From Diatrype stigma (taxonomy: Eukaryota > Ascomycota > Sordariomycetes > Xylariales > Diatrypaceae), in contig JAKJXP020000113.1 in assembly GCA_022225965.2 (NCBI GenBank), positions 62,001-126,000 of the forward strand: 64,000 bases of DNA. The letters are read 5' to 3'. The position numbers and the translations under genes were made by a program. A model generated the notes under the pieces. The model was not told where the DNA came from, did no database searches, and saw nothing but the letters and a program-made list of their open reading frames with translations. Below, piece by piece: positions 22,975 through 35,662 of the stretch. The first letter of the stretch is position 1. The number at the start of each line of letters is the position of its first letter.

Positions 22975-23696
22975 TATAAATGTTATAAGATTATTATAAA
23001 AATTAAAAAATAAAAAGAAATAAAGTTATATTTCTTTAAATAAATGTTATAAAAGAAAATAAAAATTATTAATACTTTAATTATTTTTATAATAATTAAA
23101 TTTTTTCTTTTATTATTATACTTTTATAACTTTTTATTATATATTTACTTTTAAAAAATTAAAAAAATATATCTTTTTTATAAATGTTATTATATAATAA
23201 TACTTTTTTTACTTATACTTTAAAAATAATAATTATTATATTTATAAATTTTATAAAAAATTAATAATTAATAAAATAATTCGACTTTTTTAATTCTTTT
23301 AATTAAAAATATAATAAAAACCTTTATTTTTATATAATAAGCTTTTAATTTTAAACATTTATAATGCTTTATACGTAGTTTTTAAGTTTTATAATAAAAG
23401 TAACTTAAAAAACGCATTTTATTAATTATTAGGAATTAATATATAATAATACGTTATAAAAAAGAAAATATATAATTATAACAAACTAATTATTTATATA
23501 TAAAGTAAATAATAAAAAGTAAATTTTATTATTTTTAAAAATAATTAAAATATTAATTATTTTATTTATTCTTTAAGTTATTATTATAGTATTATTTCTT
23601 TTTAAAAAAAGCTTTATTTTAAAGCTTTATAAATACCTAATAATATCTTTCATTTTAACGTACGTTTATTATTCTCTTATTTTTTATATTATATAT
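22975..23696. other. AT-rich DNA without recognisable genes
   Basis: Extremely A+T-rich; no coding remnant could be read. Contains the left copy of the direct repeat (23408-23596). Confidence 0.6.
23408..23596 (+). repeat. Direct repeat, left copy
   Basis: About 185 bp matching 24892-25074 in the same orientation, with differences that are mostly G/C in the right copy against A/T in the left. It brackets a GC-richer segment, like degenerate LTRs or a duplicated target. Confidence 0.7.
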
Positions 23697-24891
23697 AAGT
23701 GCAAAATGCTAGGTTAGCGTTGCTTAATGGGGTTCACTTGTCTGTAAAAAGGTAGCCGGTGGTAGGCTTCTGGAGCTATAGGGTATATCCCAAGGTCTGG
23801 TACCGGCGGGCAAAGCCCATTGTCGTCTGCCGGGAGGGCAATTGGTGGAGTACCGGAAGCTGCCCGCTGGCAATGCTAGCAATGGCAAAGACGGGTATAT
23901 ATAGGTGTAATTTGGTTAACTTCTGACCGTTGCTTGCATCCAGGGATGTATTAGAAAGATAATCAGCCAAGCTGGCAAGTGGCTTTTGATGAGCAAGCCT
24001 TGCCGAGAAGTATTTGACCTAAGGGCCTGCTTTGGCTGTTGCCCCAAAGCAAAGTGGAATTGTTGCTACCTAGGACGGCGGTATTTGTTGGGAAAATACC
24101 GACGGTTTAACCACCAAGCCGCGTGTAAATGCTACTGCTGGTAGCCGGGAGTGGTTTTTAGGTGAGAAATCGACCGTTCCGTACCGCGGGAAACATGGAC
24201 GATAGGAAGGAAGTCGAATTGTAGGTATCTGGCCAAGCCAGGCCGTAGGTTCCACGTATCTGGTTCGGGCAATGGAGCTGCTGTAAGGTAAAGCTTTTAA
24301 GGGCTTCCCGAGCGCTCGCAATTGCGGTTCTTCGGGGCAAAGCTGCTGCTGCAAAGGTGAAGCTTTTTAAAGCTTCCTGAGCGCTGCTTTGCCGCTGTTC
24401 CGTTCGAGCAAAGCCAAAGCTTTGCAAATCTACCTTCAATAACGCGAAGGCTGAGCGTTCGGAAATTCGAAAATCGGAAACGTAAAGAGGTATGGCACAA
24501 GGCCCGGAAACTGCGCTTTGAGGCGCCGCAGACCTATCGGAAAGGTGGCACAAAGCTAGAAGGGGTGCCGCTGGGCAGAAGTGCTACAGAAGCAGGAGTG
24601 CCCTAGGCAGAAGTTGTTAAAGTGCCGCGATGGCAGAGGGTGGCCTAGCCAGAATGCCGCTGGGCAGAAGTTCATGAAAATTTTTCGGAAAGAACGGAGA
24701 CGGAGACGGAGACGGAAAGCTGCTATATAGAAATGGGGGTTTTGCTGTGCTGTTGATTTATCGAGGAATTAAGAAAGAATCGAACTGCTGTGCTAGTTGC
24801 CCATTTCTAGCAAGTATCGTAAATGTAACAGCTGTTCCTTTAAAAGGCAGGCGAGGCAATTTGTTATTCTGTAATAGCACTAGCTTAAAGA
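23697..24891. other. GC-normal island of unknown origin
   Basis: About 1.2 kb of near-normal composition inside AT-rich DNA. It contains a tandem duplication of about 65-70 bp (24277-24345 against 24346-24415). On the minus strand this reads as a repeated EALKSFT peptide in a 131-codon frame, but there is no start context, intron or domain I recognise. A (GGAGAC)n run lies near 24694-24715. Possibly the body of a non-autonomous retroelement bounded by the 185-bp direct repeats. Confidence 0.45.
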
Positions 24892-25074
24892 AAGGCGCAT
24901 TTTGTTAATTATTAAAAATTAACGTATAATAACAAGTTATAAAAAAAGAAAATATGTAATAATAAAAGGCTAACTACTTATATATAAAGTAAATAATAAA
25001 AAGTAAATTTTTATTATTTTTAAAAATAATTAAGGCATAAATTATCTTATTTATTTTTTAAGTTATTACCGTAA
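24892..25074 (+). repeat. Direct repeat, right copy
   Basis: Second copy of the repeat at 23408-23596. It is the less mutated of the two. Confidence 0.7.
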
Positions 25075-26067
25075 TAAGTCTTAAGTTATATCTTTTTACG
25101 TTTTCGATTTTCGACTTTTCGACTTTTCGTTTTGGAATTATAAAGCTTTTGCTTTTTTCGAATTAATAATAACTTTTATTATAATATAAAAAGCTTAAGT
25201 AATAGCTTAGGTTATTATTTAAAAAGCGGTTTAATAGGCTTATATCGAGCTTATTATTTCATTTATTACTATAAAATGCTTTACTTATTGCGGGTTATAA
25301 ATAATAACTTAATAAGGTTTATTTCTTAATTACAAAAGAAAAGAAAAAACGAGAAATTCCTATAAAGCTTATAAAGCCTTTTAAAGGCATTTTTAACGCG
25401 GCTCGAAAACGTTTTAAAATACTGCGCGGCACCGATCTTTAACCGATACTAATCCCCTAAAGCCTTATTGCAGAAAGGTGGTATATAAGTATATAAGAAT
25501 ATGCCGATTACAGTAATTAATGAGTAAAAGACTTTATATAATAAATAACGACGATATTATAAGCATTAAAAAGTTATATTATATTATATAAAAAAGCAAT
25601 AACCCTTTGCGCGTAAGTAATTAAATTTTTAAGCGAATTATTAAAGCTTTATATCGCAATAAGGATATAAATCTTATTAATTAAGAAAGGTTCCGGTAAT
25701 ATGCATATATATTATTCGGTTATAACTCTTTCTTATTTCGATATAAGTTAAAGGATTTTATCGTAATATTTAAAGCAATTAAATAAAGATTACGAAAATA
25801 AAACTAAATATAAAAGAATTAAATCATAATTTATAAGTTCCTTATTAATTAATAAGCTTTTAATTTAGCTTTTTTAAATCCGGGCTTCGTTTGCGTTTTT
25901 TTGTTAATTTCCGACGTTTATTTTCGTTGGGGGCTTTTTTTCCCTAAATGGCCTTTTTTATATCCGCAGCTTTTTTCGAATATCAGTTTTAGCCCTTTTA
26001 ATTTTGAAGGAAATAAGGTTTTAGTCGTATTTTTACTCGTTCGTACGTATTTTTAACTTATCGGTAT
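25075..26067. other. AT-rich DNA, unidentified
   Basis: Decayed sequence with no family motif I could read. A GC-poor tract near 25480-25560 contains TATA-like motifs. It ends where the left LTR remnant of the Gypsy element begins. Confidence 0.4.
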
Positions 26068-26243
26068 AGTTATAAGAACAAACTTTAAGTAAAAAACGAT
26101 AATAATTCTTTTAGGAAAAACTAACTAATGCTATAGCTAAAAACAGATTATTATAACAATAATAAAGACAGGCTACTTATTTTTTAACTAAAGACATCCT
26201 TTAGCTGGAAAATACGATTAAACTTTTTTATAATAACTTGCCT
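26068..26243 (-). repeat. Gypsy-1 3' LTR remnant
   Basis: About 175 bp matching 35663-35803 plus 36469-36510 (for example AAAAACTAACTAATG and ATACGATTAAAC). Its outer edge is where similarity to the other copy stops, next to ACTATACCG on the minus strand instead of the primer-binding site. Confidence 0.65.
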
Positions 26244-28299
26244 TTTTTATGCGAAAAACGTTAACGTTTCGTTAATCGCTATTTATTACTGCTTTATTAA
26301 TTTCTTTTTAAATAAAAGTCTTTTTGTCGGAATGGAACTATTTGATTTTATTTAAAAAGACGATTTCCTTTTTTTGTTGCTTAGTATCTGCTTATTAAAT
26401 ATAAGCTATAGCGATGGCTTAATTAAAAATAAAAAGGTTATAAATTTCCGTTATTATAATAATAGCTTGCTCGGTATTTGTTAAGCGAACGGTATTTGCT
26501 GGACGAATATAAACTCGGGATTAAATAACGGCATAAATGGTTATTGCTGTTTTAATAAAGATTATAATAATAATATGGATATATTTTTTCTAAATAATTT
26601 TGGAGATTTAATTAAAAACCGAAAGCCTTTTAATAATGGCCCGATAAAAATTGTTAATAAATTTAATTATTTCTGTATTTCGTTTGTTTTAATTGTTAAT
26701 ATTATAATTATTGCTTTTATTACAGTCGTATTGTCGTTTATTTGTTGAATTAATATTCTATTAATTGCAATTAATAAGTCCGATTTCTTAATATAATTAT
26801 TTAGTTCCGCCTTTTTAATATATTCTTTTAAATCTTTCCTAATTAAGTCGGATTTAGTTATAAACTTCGGAATTTTTTAAATAATGTTTTTTAATTTTTT
26901 CGGTTAGGGTATCGTTTAATAGCGTTTTTAGCTGTATTGTTTTGGCATATAATTTAAGCTATAAATCCGTATATTTAACTTATTCGTCGAAAGCTTTTCT
27001 TAATGTTATAATGTTTTATTCGATTATGTTAATTGTTTTTTCAACATAAATATATTCGGGAACCTTTTTAATTAAGTGTAAATTTGTTTTATATTGCTTC
27101 CAGGAATTATTCGTATTATTTATATCGTTAATAATTTATAAATATTTATTTTTCAATTTTTGATTAAATATTTATATTCCGGTACGGTTGGACGAATTTA
27201 GTTGCGTCGGCGAGCTTTATGGTATTGATATTTTGGACTTAAGTATTAATGTTTTGGATTTAGGTATTAATGCCTTAGGTTTAAGTATGGCCTTTTATAA
27301 GGTTTTATTTTTGTTTTGGGGCTTTTTTTTCTTGCCTTATATATTAATATATTCGGCGTAAATTATATTATAATTATCGCAATATTTCTTTTAATAAGTT
27401 AAAATGCGTCTTTTGTTTTTTGGAATAATATATTATTTAACGTTTGCTTATTAAAGCCGTAATAAAACTTTTTACGGCCAATAATTAAACCCGTTGCCGT
27501 TTCCGTAAATTTTAAGCGCTTTTAAAACTTCCCGTATTGGTAGTTTTTTTAATGGTTCGCGTTATTTTTTTATCCGTTCGCGTATTTTTTTTAATAATTA
27601 TTCCTAAGGTTTTTATAATATTTTATTACATTTTCGAATTTGCTAGTTATGTTTTTGAATTAATTCGCGTTAATCTTTCGATTATTTGGTCGAAATTCAT
27701 ATTCCTTGCGGCATATATATCGCTAATATCTTTTTTTAATAATCCTTCGCATTTATAAATCCTTTTATTATTTTCGTATTTCCGTCGAATATTTTTTTGT
27801 ATTTATTAAACGTTATTCCGTTTTTAGCAGGTAAAGCAAATATGGATTTCTTAAATGCAGCCTATTTAGTTTTAAATGTTTTTATTCGGTTCTTTATTTC
27901 GTTTACGAATAACAGACTGGATTTTCCGTAAAAGAACTGCTTATTTGAAAAGAATTTTGCTTCCATATTTACGTCCGCTATATTTCTGCTATATTTGCGG
28001 TAATTATATAAAATGGTTTGGTATTTTGTTAATGTTAGTTTAATTGTAATTTTATATATACATATAATAAGATTATAAGGAAAATAAATAAAAAATTACG
28101 CGCTTTTTGCGCATAAGTATATATGGTTTTAATGTTATTTCGGAAACGGTGGTTATTATATTAGTGGTATATTTGGAATTTATATCTTTATATTAGTTTT
28201 TAAAATTACTTATATTAGCTTTTAATCGTTAGCTTTTATGGCCATCGATATATTTAGCGGAATAATATTTTTTGCTTTTAGCTGTAATTTTTTCATTAT
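26244..28299 (-). pseudogene. Unidentified degraded coding segment between the chromodomain and 3' LTR
   Basis: Minus-strand frames keep protein-like stretches, for example NGITFNKYKKIFDG and ISDIYAARNMNFDQIIERL near 27.65-27.85 kb. A Pro/Lys-rich threefold repeat (PKALIPKSK, SKTLILKSK) lies near 27.2-27.3 kb. No family was recognised. It may be an extra ORF of Gypsy-1 or part of a nested element. Confidence 0.35.
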
Positions 28300-28490
28300 T
28301 ATTTTATATTTCCGGTTAAATTTATGAACCAATTTTGCGGCGTTTTGTAAAAATAACTATCGGAAATACCATTCGTTTTATTATAACGTTTATTTTTTTA
28401 TTTTACGAACTATTCGATAATAGGTCTTTTTTATTTATTAATACGTTTTTTGAATAATATTTTTATTTCGTATAATACCCAGTCGTCGCC
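28300..28490 (-). pseudogene. Gypsy-1 chromodomain remnant
   Basis: Minus-strand frame with W..YEI..IL.KR, a short spacer, FVK.KNKRYN and S.SYFYKTPQNWF. This matches the E-W-E-V-E-x-I-L...YLVKWKGY...W.P layout of a chromovirus integrase C-terminal chromodomain, with stops at several Trp or Gln positions. Confidence 0.5.
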
Positions 28491-28599
28491 GTTTTCTTCG
28501 ATTATAACTTATCTTAGCGATAGCCGTTTTCGGTATTATGAATCCTTATAACTTGGTTTTTTATTAAGATGCGTCATTAATATAACTTTATATATTTTT

Positions 28600-29850
28600 T
28601 AATATTTAAAAATAATAAATTCGTACGTTAAGTTTTTAACTTTTTTGATTATTATTAAAAAATTAATTTGTTATTTTAATCATTTTTTGGACGGAGTTCC
28701 TAGCGGTTTATATTTTCCGTATAGCTTTAAGTATATTTCGTTTTTTACGTTAAATTCCAGCGGAATATGCTTTTTGTTATATCGGAACTTGCTATTAGCT
28801 GTTACAAAATTTATGGCGATTTATGCATTTCGTTAATACAGCTATTTAACGGTTTCGAAATCGATAGAATTTTGCGGTATTTCAAAAATAAATACTGGAA
28901 ATAATGGCTTAAAACCGAATATAATTTCGTTTAATAACCTTTTTAGCATTTTCGATTTCGAATTATTTGTATTATGCTATAACGTTAATATAATAACGAC
29001 CTACGGTTTTTCGAATGTCGTTATATAATATCGAATTACGATTTCGATATTTTGGTTCCGTTTTTTTGTTTGGCCGTTTTTTTAAAAATGAAACGCTATA
29101 ATAAAATTTAATATTATTCCCATCCGTATAAAAATTGTTTCTTAAAATTTAAACGTAAACTTTGGATTTTTATTAAATATGGCCCGTTTTGGTAATCCCT
29201 AGTCGTATAATTGCAGCGTTTTTAACGTAATTATAGCCCATTTTCTTATTATATAAGTTAAATATCCTGGAATTAATATTGTTTTCTTAGAGAATTTGCA
29301 AATTATTATTATTAACGCATTATATATTTCGTATATTAACATTTTTAAAAGGTATTTACGGCTAACATTTCGGATAATTCAATAATAAAGTTTTATAAAA
29401 CGCAATAATATAGTATTAAATTCGAAACAACAGGTTTTAATAAGCCAGGAAACATATTTCGGTTCGTCTTATTTTTAATACATTTGGGGCAAAACCGACA
29501 ATAATTCCTAATCTTTCGTATAAGATTTTAAATACAAAGCCCTTTTAAATTTTAAGCCATAGAAGCCGCATTAAAATGATATTTTTAATTATATATTATT
29601 CGCAAAATATTTTTGCAACAGTTACTTCATATAACCAAACGCTTAATTCCTTTAAAGAATATATTATAAAGCAAATCGTTTTTTATCGTAAAACGTATTC
29701 CTTTTATATCGAAAGATTTCAAATTTCGCAATTATTCGAGCTTTAAATTTAATTCGTTTTGTTTTTTCTTTAATACTTTAAGCAATTGTTTCTCGATTTT
29801 CGCCATTTTTTTGTTTTTACGGTTCTTTAAATACTAAAAGATCTTAACCA
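28600..29850 (-). pseudogene. Gypsy-1 integrase remnant
   Basis: On the minus strand near 29.0-29.35 kb the DDE core is readable: GLPKRAIFNKNPKFTFKF, where families have G-L-P-x-x-I-x-S-D-R-D-x-x-F-T-S-x-F-W, then AFHF.KNGQTKKRNQN.E for the A-Y-H-P-Q-T-D-G-Q-S-E-R-x-N-x-x-x-E block. The catalytic Asp reads Asn here, as RIP would produce. Multiple in-frame stops. Confidence 0.65.
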
Positions 29851-30175
29851 GTTTATTGTTTTCTTTATATCCGTTTAATAACTTTATTTTAAAATCGAAA
29901 AACATGGCGAATTCTATATATATACAACCAAAGTCATTAATAATGTCGTCAAACGTATTCTTCTCTTTTTCGGCCGCTTCCTTTTTATTAGCGGAAATAT
30001 TCTTGGCCGATAATTTAAATAAGACGTCCGAAATTAGGTTTGTTTTTCCGGAAATATATTTAACGTTTAATTTAAATTACTTAAAATATATTAACGCTAT
30101 AATTAATCGCGGATTATTCTTAATTGCGTTTATTAAATTAAAATTTCTTTATATTATTATTCCTTTCGTAACTTT
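29851..30175 (-). pseudogene. Gypsy-1 RNase H / connection, 3' part
   Basis: Minus-strand frame reads FTDYKVTKGII across the LINE insertion point, then NNPRLIIALIYFK.FKLN and VKYISGKTNLISDVLFKLS. These match the T-D-H, R-L-x-R-A-S-Q-x-L and H-x-P-G-K-x-N-x-x-P-D-A-L-S-R blocks of Gypsy RNase H. One long frame survives here on the opposite strand only by composition. Confidence 0.6.
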
Positions 30176-30189
30176 ATAATCCGTAAAAA

Positions 30190-30428
30190 CCTTTCCTATG
30201 TCAGACCCCAACACGCTCGCGCTCTGTCTTGGGCCTGCCCACTTGGGCCTGCCCATCTGGGCCCGTCCCCTGATACTCCAGCCGTCCCATACACTATACA
30301 GTGTCGGCACCCATGTAGACTTAGTCATCCTGTAGACCTCTCACACCCCCTCCGGGGGTGGCTGTATGTAACTAGATAACTAGCTAGATAGGTCCACCCG
30401 GACGTAAAAATCCATCATCATCATCATC
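30190..30428 (+). mobile_element. 5'-truncated LINE copy (3' end only), plus strand
   Basis: A 239-bp GC-normal insert homologous to the 3' end of the intact LINE: block ATACACTATACAGTGTCGGC, the CACCCCCTCCGGGGGTGG hairpin, GGTCCACCCGGACGTAAAAAT and a (CAT)n tail. Flanked by the perfect 14-bp target duplication ATAATCCGTAAAAA (30176-30189 and 30429-30442; the first two bases may belong to the tail). It splits the Gypsy-1 RNase H next to its last catalytic Asp block. Confidence 0.9.
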
Positions 30429-30442
30429 ATAATCCGTAAAAA

Positions 30443-31760
30443 TAACGATATCTTTTATATAAAACTATATTTAAAGACGCAGCTAACGATATATCCATAC
30501 GAAACCAATAACTTCAAATTCCGTAGCTTCATATTTATGCTTGGCCTTTATTAATATTTTATTAAAATACAAGATAACTTCGATATCGTTTAAAAATATG
30601 GAACCTTTTATTCATAAGATCCTTAAATAAAAAACTATAATTCCGAAACCTCGTTATTTAAAAACGTTCAACTTAATAAACGTCTTTCGTTTTGAATTTT
30701 AGTAAATAAAATATATTCCTTATTCCAAAGCATTTTGTAGCAATTAAAAACTTTCCTTTTCTGTTTCTATTGGTTTAAATTTTTTAATAAACGTTTATAT
30801 CTTTCTTTACGTTACTATAAATCTGGGCAATTTACCGGATTTCCTTCCTTTAGTAAGTATATTTGTCTTTTTCTTTTATAACGGTTTTGCCTTTTGCTGG
30901 TATTATGGTATATATTTCTTAAGCTAAGTAGTTATTTCGATATATATTTCGAAATCTCTTATTGTTTTTGGAAATTCGATTTTTGTAATGGCCTTAAGTT
31001 TTTTCTTATTAATGGCTATTCCGAATCCATTAATTTTAAGTCTTAATAAACGTATAAAGTCGTATTCACTAAAAAATTTCTTTGGATTTAATAAAAAACT
31101 AATATTTTTAAATACAAATAATATAATATTTAAATGCTGCAAATGCTCGTTTTTTAAATTATTCGTTATGGTAATATCGTCGATATATGCTCGGCAAAAA
31201 TCTTTATATTCGTGGAACTTTTAGTTTATAAAGCATTAAACGAACGGTAAATTATTTCGAAAATTTATTAAAATTACGTTAAACATTTCGAATTCTTTTG
31301 GTAATATAATAACCATTTTGTTACGGTATTTTAAATATACTGGCAATTAATAAAAAGAATACTAAATCGTCGAAAATTATAATATATGCCTTTTTAAGTA
31401 TAAATAATAAAATGTTTTCCTAATATAACATAAGATATACGTCAGGAATTACGATATCGTTTAAGGCCTTAAAGTTAACCATTATTTTTCCTTTTTTAAT
31501 TCCGTTTATTATTTTTTAAACCATAAAAACGGAATAACCGAATAATATAAATTTCTTTATTTAATTTAAACGTTTAATTTTATGCATGCCATCGAATAAT
31601 TTATTTAGGAATTTTTTGTTTTTTTGCTTAATCGATATAAACGTATACGAATACCTTGTTTTTGCCATTTTTTAATAAGGTTTACGTATTATTCTTTTTT
31701 CTGGCATAAAAATAATGCTTTTATTTTTTTAAATATCGAAATCTTTAAGCATATTACGAA
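30443..31760 (-). pseudogene. Gypsy-1 reverse transcriptase and RNase H, 5' part
   Basis: Minus-strand frames show the Gypsy RT: KGKIMVNFKALNDIVIPD (about 31.45 kb), QHLNIILFVFKNISFLLNPK followed by GFGIAINKKKLKAITKIEFP (31142-30924), then RNase H KAKHKYEATEFEVIGFVW (about 30.53 kb). The order and spacing are those of Ty3/Gypsy pol. Stops and Asn/Lys/Ile/Tyr substitutions indicate RIP. Confidence 0.75.
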
Positions 31761-34700
31761 TTTTATTTACGAATAACTTATTTACAATCGATATAGTAAT
31801 TCCGTTCTTCGTATAAATTTCAGGATTATCGTAAGGCTTAATAAGGTTTATAATATATTCATACCGATAAGGCTTTATATAATTTTCTAATAATTCGCTT
31901 AAACCGTTAATTACTTTTTAAATGTTTTATAAAGTGGCGTTTTTTAACGTAAATGCATATAATAATTCGTTTATTATTTTAATATCTTTTAATATAAAAG
32001 AACGAAATATTTGGTTTAAGCATTTTATTATAACCAAAATTACCGCTTGTATTATTATAACTTTAATCCAATTTATATTCGTATAATAAACGTTTTTTGC
32101 GTTAATAATTTGACCAAAACGCGTATTACGGCATATAATAATGGATTCGTCCGTATAATTAAATATAAATACCAATTTCGATATATTTACGTTAGCCATT
32201 ATATTTATAGCATCGGAAAACGTTATTATAAATATATAAGCTCGTTTATTGCCGTATTCGTTCGTATTATTAAAACCGGTAAATTTAATTAACACTAAAG
32301 CCATTATTTAAAGCGATATAACTGTATTAATTTTGGCCATAATTCGTTTTTTAATAAAAGATATTTTCCGAATAATCTTAAATGCGAATTCGAAACCTTT
32401 ATAAAAAAACAACTTTATATGCTTTTTTTATATAGTTTATTATTACGCCATAACTGTTTAGCCATAAATATCCGAATAATAGCTTGGATTCGAAGCTATT
32501 ATAAATTTACGTTTTAACTGGCAATTATAAAATAACTTGGATATTTTCTAACGTAATTGGTACATTTATATTTTATTTTATTTTTTCGGTCGAAATAATT
32601 GGACCTTTAATACTTACGACTGTAATAGGTTCGGCGTATATTTTCGTAACGTTTGGAAAATGTTTTTTTAGCTATGTTTTGTTTACCATTTCGTTCGAAA
32701 AACCGGTATCCGCGTATCCGGACGTCAAATATTCGAACGTATTAATGCCGAACTTTAGGTATATATGTCGTAAACGTATAATACCTGTCTTGAATATTTT
32801 AGGTTTTGTAATTATTATATGCACTAAAAATGCGTCTTTTTCATCGAACGAATTTATTAATTATAAATTTATAACGTTTCCTTTTATATTATTATGGGCT
32901 ATTTGGAAATACTCGTCTTTTATGTTTTCGACGGTAAGTAATTAAGGCTTTAACGGCGGAAAAAATAAGGATTTAATTTTAAGGGCTAACTTAAAAACTA
33001 ACTTAATGGCACGGCATTTATTCGATATAACGTATTTCATACATTCGTTACGAAACCAAATTTCTTTTTTGTATTTTTTATAAATTCGTTATTTTCATAC
33101 TTATTCGATTAATATTTCATTTTGGTTATTATTATTATTAAAAAAAGCAATATAAACAAAAGCGTTATGATTATTTACGAATTATTCGTTATCGTTATAA
33201 TTCTTTAATATAAAATAACTATTAATTATAAATTGTTTTTCGATAAACTTTTTTAAGGATTATTAATAATTACATAATATTCGTTATCGAAATAAAATGT
33301 TTATATATTAACGTTTTAATTTATTCTTATCTATTTGTTTTATCGACGGTTATTTCCGAATTTAACATTGCGTTTACGTTTTCGGGCGTTTTTATTGCGG
33401 AATTCTTTATGCAAATTATTTTTATAATTGCTACGGTATAAACGAAATCCTTTTCGTAAATCTAAGCCTTTGCCTTTATAATTGCCGTTATAATTGCCGT
33501 TATAATTGCCATAAAAATTATCTTTTAATAACTTTGTTATAATACCGTTTTAATTAGCTTAATTTCCGAAATACGAAAATGGTATTATTAATAAAAAACG
33601 ATTTAGCATTTCGATTTATTTATTAGCTCTTAATAATTTTTAATTAATGGATTTATATTATTCCTTTTCGAAATTAAGAACGGAAATAAACGCCTATAGC
33701 TATATTAGCACTATTTATTTATAAGAAATAAATTTGTTTTCGAAATATTAAAATTAATCATTAAAACGGAAATTAAACTCGGGAATAACAAGTATTTGTC
33801 GCAATTATAAATAAATTACGTTATAAATATAAATTATTAATTACATAAACGTTTTTATGTTTATTGCTTTATAATATCTTATATGCTTTATCGTTTATAT
33901 ACGAACGAATACGTTAATATGAACATAATTAAAACTATATTAGTCCTTTAATAAAAATAGCAATGCATTAATTTCTTTAATTTTAAACCGTTAAATAATT
34001 TTATTTAACAAAGCAATTAAATTTCGAAACAGAATAGTTTTCATATTTTAATTAACTTCTGTTACCCATTAAATTTAAGCGTTTTTACGGAGCAATTAAA
34101 AGAAGTCTTTAATAATAATTTCGGCTTTATTTGGATTTTGGGCATATTTATGCATTGCAGTTATAAAAAGCTATACATTATGACAATAAATATCCGTACC
34201 GACTTAAGCAAAATTATTCGTTCCAAAAGAAAATTCGAAATTAGGGTTTAAAAAACCGATATTTTAAAGCTTCCATTTACGGATAAAAGAATTCTTAAAC
34301 TAATTGTTTCCAAAAAACTAAAAAGCTGTTTTAATAATGTCGATAAGTTCCTTAAAGCTTAAATCCTTTAATTCATTAAGTAAAACGACAGTTCTATTTA
34401 AACCTTAAACAAAGGCGTCAAATCCCGCAAGAGAACCTTTAAGATTCGACAATCCATTAAAAAGAATACTCCCATACTTAAACCTAACGATTTAGCTTCG
34501 GTATTAAACATATCTTTATTATTAGGGTTAAATAAACATATATTTAAAAATGAAAACACTAAAGGAATATAATGGACTTTTTATCGTTAAAAGGCTAATG
34601 TCGTTTATTAATTTATATTCTGGAATTATTTTAATTATAAGCGTCCGAATTTGTTTATAATGTTTTCGGCTAAATTATCCCAATATGTTGGTATAAAAGT

Positions 34701-35654
34701 GTTCCTAAAAGGGATTTCTAACGATATATCTTATAAACCGAAAGGTATTTTTTTTTTAATATTTTGGGGATTTATTTCGGGTTATCGTTAATTTGTTTTT
34801 TCCATTCCTAATTACCGTTATCGTTATTATTATTAAAGAAAATGTCTTATATAAGGGCAAGGTTTTGGAACTTTTCGATAACGTACTTTTGGATTTCCAG
34901 ATAAACCTGTTTAAATCTTTAATGGTTTATAATCCATTTAGCCGAATATTAAATAAATGGGACAGAAAGGTTTTTAATAATTCGCTTAAGTTTTAATAAT
35001 AAAAAGTAATTATATTTTAAAAATAACTTATAAATTTTAAGAATAATGTTTTGTAATAATGAATTATGCTTAAAATAATTTAAATAATCGACAATAAAAT
35101 TTAATACAACTATAAAGGTACTTTCCATTATAAACATAAAATAAATGCCAAAGTTATAATTTAAAACGACGACCTTAAAAGGATAAATAACCGATAAATG
35201 ATCGAAATAACGTAAAATAAAGGTCTTTTTAATTGTTTTAATAAGAAAAAAACAAATTTAATGGTTTTAGGAATGGAACCGATTAATATGGGGCCACTTT
35301 TAATAACTTATATTGCCTTATAAACAACGATGCCTAAAATAAGCAATCGAATCTCGAAAGAAAAAATGAGTATTAAAATAAACGTTCTTATCTTTCGAAA
35401 ACGAAAATGAAAACAGATTAATAAAAAGAAATTATCGCGTTAATTAATTAATAAGAAAAGAATAAATGAAATGAAGAATTTAAGGGCCTGGTCGGTCGGC
35501 TCTAGGGCCGATACATTTCATTATAACTAATTAAGCTCGGAAAAAACCGAAAAGAAAATCGGTTTATAACTTAATAAATATAAATAGAAAACATAATTAT
35601 TTATATAAATCAAAAGACTCGAATGATATATGGTTATCGTGATATATAAGAAAA
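31761..35654 (-). pseudogene. Gypsy-1 gag/protease region, degraded
   Basis: Lies between the RT and the primer-binding site, so by position it should hold gag and protease. Only short minus-strand frames remain (for example 32304-31927) and I could not read a zinc knuckle or the protease D-T/S-G. Assigned by position. Confidence 0.4.
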
Positions 35655-35662
35655 TGCTACCA
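35655..35662 (-). promoter_or_regulatory. Probable tRNA primer-binding site of Gypsy-1
   Basis: On the minus strand TGGTAGCA follows directly on the inner end of the 5' LTR. It is complementary to the 3' end TGCTACCA of eukaryotic initiator-Met tRNA. Only these eight bases match; the rest is RIP-altered. Confidence 0.5.

Noticed and set aside
24158..24553. 131-codon minus-strand frame in the GC island
   Set aside because: Repeated peptide comes from a DNA tandem duplication; no domain or start context.
27537..27758. Plus-strand hydrophobic frame resembling a membrane protein
   Set aside because: Phe/Ile-rich composition follows from AT-rich DNA; the protein-like signal here is on the minus strand.
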